NCBI GenBank assembly: GCA_009760855.2
Contig: WPIO01000076.1
Coordinates: 1 to 62,000, forward strand
Source of the DNA: Cristatella mucedo
Taxonomy: Eukaryota; Bryozoa; Phylactolaemata; Cristatellidae
Reading direction: 5' to 3'
Length of the DNA stretch: 62,000 nt
Part shown: piece by piece, positions 23,151-34,180 of the stretch
Layout of the letters: each line of letters opens with the position of its first letter
Position numbering within the stretch: the first letter of the stretch is position 1
The notes under the pieces: model-generated
Seen by the model: only the letters and a program-made list of their open reading frames with translations
Database searches by the model: none
What the model was told of the DNA's origin: nothing
Program-made: the position numbers and the translations under genes

Positions 23151-24639
23151 GGTACTCAAAGAAAACGCTCTCGGATGCAGCAAGAATGGTTTGCTATGGT
23201 AAAAAAATAGTAGGCTTTGCTGGTAGCCGCTGTTTAAGCCATTGAAACAACTTATCTTGTTAGGTACTATCGGAATCTACGAATTAGCTGTACTCAAATA
23301 TAACGTAATAATTAGGTCGATCAAAGTATCACATATATGCATTACTTTGCGATTTACATGTCTCTGATGTGCACATAGTTGTTCAATAAATTCGGCAACA
23401 GATTCACAGTTGATGTTAGACAACTGTCACTACATTAGTTGCAGTACCAGGGATAGGTCAAAACACTTAACGTGTTTCACCCGAAACGACAAAGGTTTAG
23501 TATAAAATCATGCATTGAAATCTGATTGCTTGATATGTGTTGCCCCATACATGGGCAGTCACGAAAATTGAGGCTTTGTGGCAAGATTGCACTGGCTAGA
23601 TACTACACAGCCTTATTAAATAAACCAGAGCACCGAGTCGGAGTCAGCACAATTGATAAATATTTCCCTTCTTCTTATTTCAATGATGCTAATACAAGCT
23701 AGGCCAACCCACTGAGGCAGCGAACGAGAGTGTTCCAGCAGCTAGGACCACAGCAAGGCCTGTATCTAGTATTTCTAACTCCCTGGAATTGCAGAACCGT
23801 CGAGGTGGTCCTTGTTTGAGAGATTACTAGGTTCCACATTCCTCAGATTATGAGCAATTGCAGCAGCAGCCGAATGATGCAGGGCAGGCTACTATAGCTA
23901 TCCTGTCATAAGGGATGCAAGCACAAGCTTATCGCTTACCTGCTGCAATCGTCGGCATAAAAACTCGACAAATATGCACGAATGCTGAAATCAGCATAGC
24001 ACTCTGCTTAGTTTGCTAGATCAACTTACGATTCCTCACCCTAGGACGGTATAGCTTGAATGTGTGCAGGCGTGTACATGTGTGGATGTGAGTGTGAATG
24101 CACGTCCAGACTTGAGTCTGTGTGGCGCCATATAACCACATGGTTTAGGGTTTTCAGATATTGCTGCTTAATTTTTATTGGAAAGAGTCACTATGGAATC
24201 ATTGTGCAATTGGTTGAGGTTTATACCTTAAATTATATATATTTCGCTTAGCATATATGCAACTACTCACTTTCACGGTCCAAAGTTTAAGACAGCAAGG
24301 CAAGCTTGAGGTCGCAATATTTTTGTAAACTGTCAGTTCACATGCATAGTACATGGCTATTTTATGGTAATTAATGTCAAATTGATAGGCATAAATTGTC
24401 TACTAGAAATAGGACGGGGAGTCAATACTGTTTAAAGAGGCAAAGCTCCAGTAGCATAAAACCTTATTTCATTGAGAATATAGAAACAAAACAATCACAG
24501 GTAATGTGATGTCCTACACAGATGGCTGAGCAAAACCATGCAGAGAGACAGCTTGGTTAAATTTTTCCACAGAGAAATGGCTCCCCACCTTGGCACGACC
24601 ACAGACCATTTTCATAATCATTGTTTTCCAAAATGGTCC
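23151..24639. other. Unclassified; older inverted match at one end
   Basis: The stretch 23,905-24,243 matches 37,915-37,578 in reverse at visibly lower identity than the main arms. A possible LINE C-terminal scrap lies near 23,690-23,880. No gene is seen. Confidence 0.5.
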
Positions 24640-24702
24640 CTATTTGCAGCTTAGATGCCAATGGAATCGTAACACTGCTCACCAACTAGGTACCAGGACA
24701 AA

Positions 24703-26280
24703 AGTGCTTAAGAATGAATGGTAGTACAGCTGCTAATGCCGACCATTGGACGTGAAGTAATGCTGCTAAACCTACACACTTTGCGACTTTCAGATCCGGA
24801 ACTTTCGCCAAAGTACCCTTGTCGTTGCCCAGAGTTTTCCAAACGTGTTTTGTTGGTCCAAGAGGGCTGCACGCAGCTAGCAGATATCGGACTGGTGCAT
24901 TGGCAGCACTGAAAAAGACCTCGACCGAGAAGGACTGCTCCAGGCTGCTCGTGATGCCCTGCCGAAGGCACTATGCCTCACAGAGAGCCACCCACCACCG
25001 TGCAGGTGTTTGACAACAATAGTAGATAAATCCCTTGACTTGAGTTTGAAGTGCATCTGTAGATAATGATGGGCCTGATGTTTCCGGATCGAGACGTCTC
25101 CAAGTTAATGTAGTAATATGTTCGAGCCAGCATTTCAACAGAGCGATAAAGAGATAGAGAGAGAGAGAGAGATAGAGAGAGAGAGTGAAAGGCTTGATGG
25201 TTCCGAGAGCCATTTATGACAGTGGCGATCAGGCTGCTATTTTGGGTTGAGCACACGGAGGTTCCCGTATTAGAGGCTGTTGAACCACGGTGACCAGTTT
25301 TGAACCCAACTCAGGAGTGCAGCAAGCTGATAGTCCGCGAACAGCCTCAAGAGTTGGTCACCATCTTGGACTGTCCCCTGGAACAATCGCTGTAGCACGG
25401 CATTAACTCTACTAACGACGACATTGCTGCAACTCGCCTTACCTGCCTAGAGCATACAGCAAATCTGTAGGCTACCGTAGTAGGTTGTCCAGGTTAACCT
25501 TTTTCCGGATGCTCCATATGTCGCGGCCCGGTTGGACCAGTAGAGTTTCTAAAACAAGGCGGAACCATGCTGGTCCGGTGGGCTATCTCGACCTGAAACA
25601 GCCAGTCTGTAGGTGATCAGATGGTAACTTTCCCGTCCGTGGGCCAGCACTAGGTGGGGAGCTTCACACAGCTCTGAGATCTCTTGCAACAGCTGAGCGA
25701 CTCAGCTGTGACTGGACTGCCTCGATTCATCCGACTCTGCTTTGGCATATGGTTGCTATGTGGGCTGTGGCTGTGAGAAAGGAGCCAGATCCGGCGCTGC
25801 CCGAACGACCATCTAGTCCGATGGCAACTTAAAGATTGACCATGCTATGGCTGATTGAGGTGCCGAGGGAATAAAGATATGGGTCGGTGCCATCTCGGTC
25901 AAATCTGCCATGCTCGGGTTGAAGTATGTATCAAGAAAGTGACCAGTCACCCCAAGATAACACTTAAATCAAGCAGAGCACAGGAAGCATTCGAAGATGG
26001 CTACCCTGCCGTGCCGGGGTGGGGCATGCATTGCACTGCTATCTCTGAGGTTTGGTAAGTGGGAAAAGACATACGATACAAAAAAGAATCCTGTAACAAA
26101 CCCGTCGCGCCGAAGTTTCGGGTGGCCTGGACTCTCACATTGAAGGCAGACAGAGGCATTGTTACTCAAGTCACAGCCTGGACAATTCAAGATTGATTTG
26201 GATATGGTAGGAGCTAATGCTAGTGGACCAGAGTAGGCCAAGTGTCCGACTGAGCCTGAGTGACCCAACAGCCAGACGCT
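24703..26280. other. GC-richer unclassified block
   Basis: This 1.6-kb block is clearly richer in G+C than its surroundings and occurs only once in the window. It sits between a LINE-A 3' UTR scrap (24,640-24,702) and a LINE-A coding scrap (26,285), which suggests an insertion. A (ga)n microsatellite lies at 25,151-25,188. I recognise no protein in any frame, and no terminal repeats or target duplication are evident. Confidence 0.45.
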
Positions 26281-26284
26281 ACTC

Positions 26285-26615
26285 TAACGGTAAAACTAAC
26301 TTGCTAGGTATGCACAACACACGTGAAATTCAGATATTAAAAAGCTGACGCTCTAAACTGGCTCTGTAAGTATATCTCCTGTTGAATCGGATAGAAATCT
26401 ATGTGTCATATTCCAAAGCGACCACTCGATTGATGACCGCACCAGCTTCACAATCAAGTCCGCCTACTTTCAACTACACTACATTGGAAACATATACGCT
26501 TGCTTATATATGGATAACACATTTAAGTTGGTTCACGCATTCGTTACATCCGTCTTGACTTCTGTGAACCACTGCTTACTGGCCTACCGGCAAGTGAAAT
26601 TACGCGATTACAGCG

Positions 26616-26618
<3 letters not shown>
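26285..26618 (+). mobile_element. LINE-A coding fragment
   Basis: The plus strand matches the mid-to-late LINE-A ORF, from the K-T-N-L-L-G region to the S-G-L-P-A region, in broken frames. It stops exactly where the (ta)n microsatellite begins. Confidence 0.7.
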
Positions 26619-26703
<85 letters not shown>

Positions 26704-26704
26704 T
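26618..26704. repeat. (TA)n then (GA)n microsatellite
   Basis: About 60 bases of TA repeats run to 26,679, followed by GA repeats to 26,703. It marks the left edge of unit E here. Confidence 0.95.
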
Positions 26705-26707
26705 AGA

Positions 26708-27859
26708 GCACCATTCCGATCACCAATTCTTAGAGTGCAAATGTGATTTAATTATTACAATACCAGTCATTTTGGCAAATATTCTGATTCTCTACTGCGT
26801 ATAGATATAACTCAGAATCAGTTCTTTTAGGACCTGACCATTATTCCTTTCGATAATAAACACATATAAAGAGAGTTCTTATCATTTTAAATGTCACAAT
26901 ATTTTTGACTGCATTACATTTTAGGCTAAGGCTGAAGTTGGACAACCCTGCTGCTATGGTTCCTATTTTGTTCTTTTGAAGTGATAGCTAACGTAAAGGT
27001 TTCAAATGAGAATGGGCAGTTCTTGAAAAAGACATCTTTTGCAGTAAATTTATAAATATAGAGCATATTCCGTACGGAAGAACTTAGAAGACATCTTGAA
27101 GTCAATCGAAGTCACAACGATATGTAAGAAATGCTAATATTGGAAAGGGTTCTACTTCGGATGTTTAACTAAATTTACTGGATATATCGTAAAAAAAGAA
27201 CAAAATATTTAAAGATATATAAGTTCCTGGAAGCCATTCTACTTCAAAAGTTCCAATTGGATGTGCTACAACGTCATACATATTGATGATTTTAATAACC
27301 AATTTGCATACGGCTCTCAGCGAACTTATTTTCTTTTTCGAACTTAACCGGTGCTGCATCAGGATTATTAACTAAAAATAAAAAAGCAAAATAGAGCCAG
27401 CACATTTTTATCTTGCAAATTTTTTTCCAGGCTACAATGCACGTATATATGGAATATCCTTAGCATCATATCTGGAAGAGAAAAGTTTTAAAAGACCGAG
27501 GCTTCTCCTAACTTTCGTGGTTTTAATCCATCTAATTCTGTCACAAGGCTAAGATTTTTTGGGAGACAGTTCTTTAAAAAAATAATACCTCAGCTGTAAA
27601 TAAAACCAAAACTGTACAAAAATTGAAATGTTTGGAAACGTAATAAAATGGATGGTAAAATAAAAACAGGAAAGTTTCTATACGTCTAAGTGTTGAATAA
27701 TCGCCACCTCGAGTTAGTTTACAGCCACTGTTTTCAATAGCTTTTGGGATGGTTCTTTTTTATCGTGTCGATTGGGTTTCTATGGCGTTTATGTGGAGCC
27801 GTGGCAAACCTAAACTGGCTGTGCTGGTTGTTCATTCTTAATGAGAGCCCTGGTTGTTG
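26708..27859 (+). repeat. Old unit E, spacer copy
   Basis: It aligns with 58,983-59,382 plus 60,743-61,409. This copy is uninterrupted at about 27,100, where the other holds a 1.36-kb LINE-A insertion. No gene is seen. Confidence 0.8.
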
Positions 27860-28640
27860 GCATGGTCGGTAGTGCATCTGTCTGAGTGTTTGTGTGAGAT
27901 GTGGCTACTAAAAATGAACTTAATGTTTCTGAGGGCAATTTAATGTGTGGTTGAGGATAAATTCTAATAAAATCTTATTTCTGTGAATATTCATCGGTCC
28001 AGTACCTGCCGTTTACTCGTGATCCTTTAGTAACCCTAATTAGGCTGGAGCCATAAAGGCTGTTGGCAGGGTAACCTGGTTATTGGGCAAAGATGCATAT
28101 AGACATGAATTGGAGAGTGACTCGAGCTACTTGACAAGTGCCAGCGAATGCCAAATCTGCCGAGTGTTCAGCCATACAGTTGTAAAGACAAGTGAGAAAT
28201 CTATCTAATTGGGCATTCATGCACTGAGTTAGTAACTACTCATTGCATTTTAGGAAACGGCATGCTCTTCTCATTCACATTGTTCGAACAGTTTAGCTGT
28301 TTGGTGCAGATTATCGCGATTGCCAAAGATTTGCATCGTCAGTAATAATGTTGCTACTGTAATCTTTTTTGTGTTTCTGTACCAGTTCGTGAGTACAGAG
28401 TCTTTATCTAGCTGCAAAGACAGTCATGCACGAATTTCTGGAAAGCTATGCTGCGTTTAAAAATCTTCCTCATTACCAAGTACTTACTGGGATGGACTCA
28501 GTCACCTCACCTCACATGGTTGTTAAAGAGCAGCATGCAGATTGTCGGTTTATCCGTAGTGCTTTTAACAACACGGGTATCACTCTAGGGGTATCATCAT
28601 AGCTTTCGTCTTATCAAAGCTGGCGTTCTGAGTGAATTTT
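27860..28640 (+). repeat. Old unit B, spacer copy
   Basis: It aligns with 880-1,690 and 61,410-61,940 on the same strand. It follows unit E directly, as it also does at 61.4 kb. The next 340 bases (28,641-28,984) hold nothing I recognise. Confidence 0.75.
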
Positions 28641-28984
28641 GACGTAGTTTTATGTAATAGTTCTGCGTGTTTCGACCGATGTACTACTTACTACATGCTC
28701 GGTGTCGTGGAATTCAGTTGCAATGCCTCCTGCTCAGATTCGGCACAAACTACGGCAGGGCTCACTGGCTCCATTTGTTGTTGCTATAGCCCTAACCACG
28801 TTCAAACCCAGTTTAATTTAGAAATTGAAAGGCGTAATGCTAACAATCGATCTAGCCCTCGCATCTCATGCTGAATTGACATATAATCTAGGCGTCCAGT
28901 CTTAAAGTGATGTTTCATTAGACAGTTACATCATGTTCACAACCATATCTGCCCACTTTAAGCAACATATACTAGCTACAATTT

Positions 28985-29290
28985 GGGTTTTGCAACATTT
29001 ATGCCACGTCTAAATGGTTCATTTATTGTAACCTGTCTTGGCTTCGGCAACTTTCAGCATACTGGTCTACGGGACTGTGCAATCAGTGGCTTGCCAGTAC
29101 ATAACTGTTCTGATAGGCATGTCTGCCGTGAGTCGCCTTGTTCCCACAGTGCACCACTTCTCGCTAACTGGCACTGGCTAACACTAAAGCAAGACATCAA
29201 CTTCAAGGCTCTATCACTCAGATTCAGGTCCATCGATTCTTTGGCTCCATCCTACCTGCGGAAGGTACTTCCTTTCCAAGATAAGCATTT
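28985..29290 (+). mobile_element. LINE-A C-terminal fragment
   Basis: The plus strand reads L-L-A-N-W-H-W-L-T-L-K-Q-D-I-N-F-K-A and S-L-A-P-S-Y-L within 29,160-29,260. These equal the LINE-A motifs L-L-A-D-L-H-W and V-K-Q-R-I-D-F-K-V. Earlier frames are broken. Confidence 0.7.
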
Positions 29291-29439
29291 TCGAATTTGT
29301 TGTTTTTATTTGGGGATTCATGTTTACTGTCCTACTTTGTTCTATGTTTAGTTTTGTTTAAATTGCTAAATTGCTAGGGCTACCTATGTAATCACGGCCG
29401 CAAAAAACTAACACTGACAGTGGCAGGTGACATGCCGAA

Positions 29440-30850
29440 ACCGTGATTGTTCCAATCCTAATGTACGTTATGAGCAAACGTTCCAACGTTCGCGAACACA
29501 GCAGGTTCGTCGATTATGTAAAGCACAGCCCACTGCTGAAACAAGAAAACCTTATAAGTTAGACCTGTGTTGACCTCAATACTTACCTGTAAGTACTAGG
29601 CTTGATTTCAATTACGTCATTTCCTTGATTTGAATGGGCGATAACTTTTTCGTCGGCGATGTACACCGCTTAGATTTGTGACTTGTGTGAGTGTAAGCCT
29701 TTGTGTCAGAGGCCGAGTTCTGTTTCACAAAATGTTCTCATAATAATGCTGAGGCTATGACACTAGCTCAGGTAGTAAGAGACTACTCACATATTTATCC
29801 AATTTGAATATAAAAATGAGGCTGTATTAGTACAATGCAAAAACATTGGTTGCTTTGAAAGCACCAAGTTTTGCCAAATTCATGTCTCTGGCAATCACCA
29901 GATGGAATCATGACATATTTTGTCTCCGGCTAATAGAAGATCACTGGGATAAGGGCTTCACGACTTATTCCTAGAAGTGATGCATCAGGTACCATCAAAA
30001 CTGCCTGCAGGGTATGTTCGCAAGCCCCACCCCTGAAACTGATAGCTTGCCACCTTGAACATCCCTGTGACTTTGAAATCATCATAGTGAAATTATTGAA
30101 CAACATAGCCGTATGCATATTCTACTCTAGAGTGAAAACTGTGGCAGAATAGCAATACAAGCACCCTCAGATGTTTGAAGAGATAACTTTTTTGCAAGAT
30201 TGTGGCTGTCCTGATGTAGGCTACAAGCACTCCAACGTTCGCAAACGAGCATATTTATCGATGTGATAAGACACAGCCAAGTACTGAACGTGAAAATGCT
30301 TCTGAGTGAGACCTGATAAGACCAAAATATTTACCTTTGAGCAGGCAGCTTGCATTTGTGTACCTTTTTCTTCGTTTAATGGGAAAAATTGTTTTCTTTG
30401 GTAATGTGTACATAGTTTACAGGTGGCCTGTATATTCACAATTGCAATTGTTTAGCAACTAAAGAGCCGCATTGAGGTGACGCCTGCATTATGCTGTATA
30501 TCTCGTAAAGGCTTGCTTTACTGGAGTATTCTAATATGGAAAACTAACAGAACCTAAGCAAATGTACGAGGCGAATACCATACACAAAGTAACACTACAG
30601 GTTAAGTTTGCTGTTTTATTTTGAAACAGAAAATATAGCCTAGATTTACTTTAAAAGAGCTACTCTTTTAACTGACAGGTTCTCATTATAGTGCCTGTTG
30701 TTTTCCCTCCCTACTTGTGCAGATGACGGGTTTAGTTACCTGCTTTAGCCATTGGAACTTAAATTTTTAACCAACATATAACCCAAAATGTAAAGCCGAA
30801 CGAAGGACAGCTTCGCATAGTATTAGACCCCGAAACTCAGATTATTGGCC
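29440..30850 (+). repeat. Old unit C, spacer copy
   Basis: It aligns with 56,450-57,935 in the same direction. It contains an internal ancient repeat: about 29,485-29,660 resembles 30,225-30,420. Module M lies inside at 29,860-30,065 (minus), with a LINE-A tail scrap at 30,150-30,170. The match stops at 30,850, where the direct duplication begins. Confidence 0.75.
29860..30065 (-). repeat. Module M, copy 4 of 8
   Basis: This minus-strand copy lies downstream of a LINE-A tail remnant (caccctcagatg at 30,162). Confidence 0.65.
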
Positions 30851-30854
30851 GTAA

Positions 30855-32720
30855 GTTGTTCCTCGATTCACGAATGCACCCCGATGTCTATGTTTCAGCA
30901 GTTCACTAGTGATCTCGTCCTGATGTGCATATCCAAATCCAAAAAGACTGCAAGTCCTCTGGACCCTATTCCCACTGTCCTGCTCCTACGTTGTATTGAT
31001 GTGCTGCTGCCATGCATAACTAACATCATTAATATTTCACGAGCCTCAGGTCATATCCCAGCACTTATCTAAAAAGCTATTGTCAAGCCACTTCTCGCAA
31101 AATCAACACTAGACCTAGAGACATTCAGCAACTGTGGCCCAGTCTCCCCTTTACCATGCCTTTTAAATATACTGGAACAGGTTGTGGTGGACCAGCTGAA
31201 CTCATATATTAAAACTTCAAACCTGGCTAGTAAGTTCCAGTCTGGATTTAGAGCTAATCACTCCACAGAGTCAGCAATGCTTAGGCAGTACAATGACCTA
31301 CCAAGAAAAGCGAATGTATGTAGAGTGTCCCTGCTTATTTCGCTCGATCTTTCGGCAGTGTTTGATGCTATCGCTCTTTTGAAATTCTTCTAGAGCGCCT
31401 TTAATATCGCCTCAGCATCTCTGGCGCTGCTCTGCAAACGTTCAGGTCCTATCTTTGTAGAAGTCTCCCGAGTATTGACGTGAATGAACAAAGATATTCC
31501 GAGGTACATCTTCAATATGGGTTGCCTCGGGGCTCTGTGCTAGGTACGGTTCCTTTCACGGTTAATGCTCTCCCATGTGTGATGTGATTGCCAAGAACAT
31601 TATAGGATTTTACTTCTATAGAGGTGAAGCTCAGTTGGACTTTTGCTTTTATCCCTCCCAGCCTTTGAGCACTACGAATGTTCTCAGCTAACTTGCAGCA
31701 CGTATTTATAACAACCGCACATGGATTGTGGCAAATTTTCTAAAACTAAACGATGATACAACTAACTTGTTAGGTATTGGCAAACCCAGTGTGATTCAGA
31801 AATTGAAAAGGCTGACGCTCAAAATTGGCTCCTACAGCATATCTCCCGTTGAATCAGCTCGAAATCTTATTGTCATGTTCCAAAGCGACCTCTCACTAGA
31901 CGACTACACCAGTTCCACCGTCAAGTCGGTCTACTTTAAAATACATATCATTGCTAAAATTCGGGCTAGTTCAGATAAGGTTACCACGTCTAAGATGGTC
32001 TATGCATTTATGACATCCCGTCTTGACTTATGTAACTCATTGCTTTCTGGCCTACGGGCATATGCAATCAAGCAATTACAGCTAGTGCGAAACTAAACAG
32101 CTGGACTTTTCTTGCGTTAGCTTCGCCGTTGCCTCATCATTCCCATTCTCACCGACCTGCGATGGCTACCAGTCAAGCAACGGATCGACATCGAGGTTTT
32201 GTCGCTCACTTTTAGGCCACGTCATTCTTTGGCTTCATCCTATCTCTGTGATCTACTGCCCCCACCAGGACAAGCGTCGTTACCACCTGCTTTTCGGAAT
32301 CCAACAGTATATCAATACCTCATACAAATTTAAATCAATTGTAGACCATTCATTTCGTTCGTATGCTCCTAAAGCCTGAACCACCCACCCCCCCCCCGAC
32401 TTGCATGAGAACATACCCTGACTTGACCACATTTAAAAAAAAACGTAAAACACATTTATTTGGGACAGCATACAGTGGGCCCCTGTGATTTGTCCTTCAC
32501 GTGCTTATGCTTGCTGACACTGTGCATTTTACTACTAACCACATGTGCATGCAAACCCTGTGCACGTCAACCCTAATCATGCTATTCGTGTCGTTTATCA
32601 AGCATGATTTTACTCACCTTTCAATCGTGTTTCTCTTTGCAGCAAACGTTCAAAAGAAAGCACAAAGAAAGAGACTAGGTTCTCTGAGAGTGCTTTATCG
32701 AGTGCATCGTTATTATTAAT
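30855..32720 (+). mobile_element. LINE-A retrotransposon (dead), copy A2
   Basis: This is a duplicate of copy A1, missing its first 280 bases because the duplication breakpoint lies inside the element. It keeps the same Y-R-G-E lesion at 31,617-31,628, the same C-terminal breaks and the same 3' stem-loop and att tail. Eight extra bases between 32,640 and 32,665 distinguish it from A1. Confidence 0.85.
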
Positions 32721-32814
32721 AGACCCTCAGCAAAGAAGTGCAATTTCAATTTCGAAGCTCAATGTAAGCAACACCATGTGACGACGAAAATGATTTAAGA
32801 AGTACCAGCTTTGC

Positions 32815-33018
32815 CAAATTCAACTCTCGGCTATCGCCTGATTCAGCCATTAGAAATTTGATAGCTTGCTGATGGAAACTGATTAGGATAACGGCCTCAC
32901 GACTTCTTCCATAAATGATGTGTCAGATACCCTGAGCTCTGTGTCCAGGGCATGTTCACAAGCCCCACCCAACGGCCACACACCAGCTTCATAGTCATTG
33001 TAGTCAGAGGGCTGCCCG
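32815..33018 (-). repeat. Module M, copy 5 of 8
   Basis: This is a duplicate of the 18-kb copy within the direct segmental duplication. Confidence 0.65.
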
Positions 33019-33497
33019 TTTGAAGCTTAGATGCCAATGTCATCGTGGCACTGCTCACTAACAGGGTACCATGCAGTGCTACCGTGTCAGCAAGCATAAC
33101 CACATAAACAACGAATCGCATGGACAAACTAAATCCAGTGGTATATTGATTAGTTTATACATACAATATATAGAGAATAGATTAAACGTTTATAATTGCG
33201 ATAAGAGCATCGGCTTTTGAAATTTCTGTACTTTGTTTTTAATGAGTGTAGGCACTAATATCCAGTTGGAAAAAGTCACTGAACTGGCCCCGAAATATTA
33301 ATTTTTCATGTAAAAACACTAGTGCTCTCTAAATTTTAGTATTACAATGCAAATTAAACTAAACTTATGAAGGGAGCAAAGTATTATAGCAAAAAGTTTC
33401 TTGCAATTTTATGCGTCAATACTTTCAGTTCGCATTAAATGAGTCTTTAAAATCGCCAAACCCAGAAAACTTACTTCAAGGGTTAATTTCTAAGTGG

Positions 33498-34180
33498 TAA
33501 TAATAAAATTAATAATAATATTACAAATGACAAAGCCCCCTTAGAGAACTCAATATCTTTTGATCCACATTTGCTGCTAAGTAAACGGGATGGAATGATG
33601 AGTGGAACTCTCTTTCTTGTTGATCGACATCAACAGCATGGTTACGGGTAACGTGTACAGGGTCAGCATACCAGTGTGGTTATTGGTAAAATTCAACAGA
33701 GTCAGCATGTACAAGCTAATAAAAGACAAATCACAGGGACCCTCTAAATTAATTCAGAAATAGCAGCGCTTTTAATTCGTTTTTAATATGGTGAAGTAAG
33801 GGGATGTCGAGACGGACATCGGGAGGGATTTTCAGGCTTGGAAAGAGTATGGCTTTAAGGCGTGGTCTCCAAGTGATTTAAGGTTCGTACGATGTATAGG
33901 CAAACAGTTTCCGTAAAAGCGAGTGTGGTACGAGGCTTGACCTGACAACGGAGAAGATCTGGCGGGTAGGCCGGAGGCAAAGAATGAGGGAAACTAAAAG
34001 CGATCTGAAAAACCTCAAATCGATCCGTGCCTTGACTAGAAGGTAGTGCATATCGGTGAGAAGTAGTGGGATGAGGCAACTGAGACGCTCACGAGAGGCG
34101 AGTCCAGCTGTAGAGTTTTGCACCAGCTGTGAGTGCCTGATTGCATGTGCTGTAGACAAGCAAGCAGTGACTTACACAGT
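33498..34180 (-). mobile_element. LINE-A C-terminal remnant, copy A2b
   Basis: This is a duplicate of 18,746-19,425 with the same tail and breaks. Confidence 0.75.

Larger units (their letters stand above)
1..24243 (+). repeat. Left arm of a large imperfect inverted repeat
   Basis: Position 1 pairs with 57,269 and the match runs inward to 19,553 (paired with about 38,838) at roughly 97-98% identity in samples compared by eye. Sequence shared in inverted order includes the SPIN-like element, the peptide gene, nested LINEs and the LINE-A copy at 15.8-18.0 kb. From 19,553 to 23,905 this arm has sequence absent from the right arm. Homology then resumes, visibly more diverged, at 23,905-24,243. 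The arm probably continues upstream of the window, because the match is still strong at base 1. An assembly artefact joining two haplotypes in opposite orientation cannot be excluded from sequence alone. Confidence 0.9.

Noticed and set aside
26544-26726. Minus-strand frame of repeated Y, I, L and S
   Set aside because: This is the TA/GA microsatellite read as protein.
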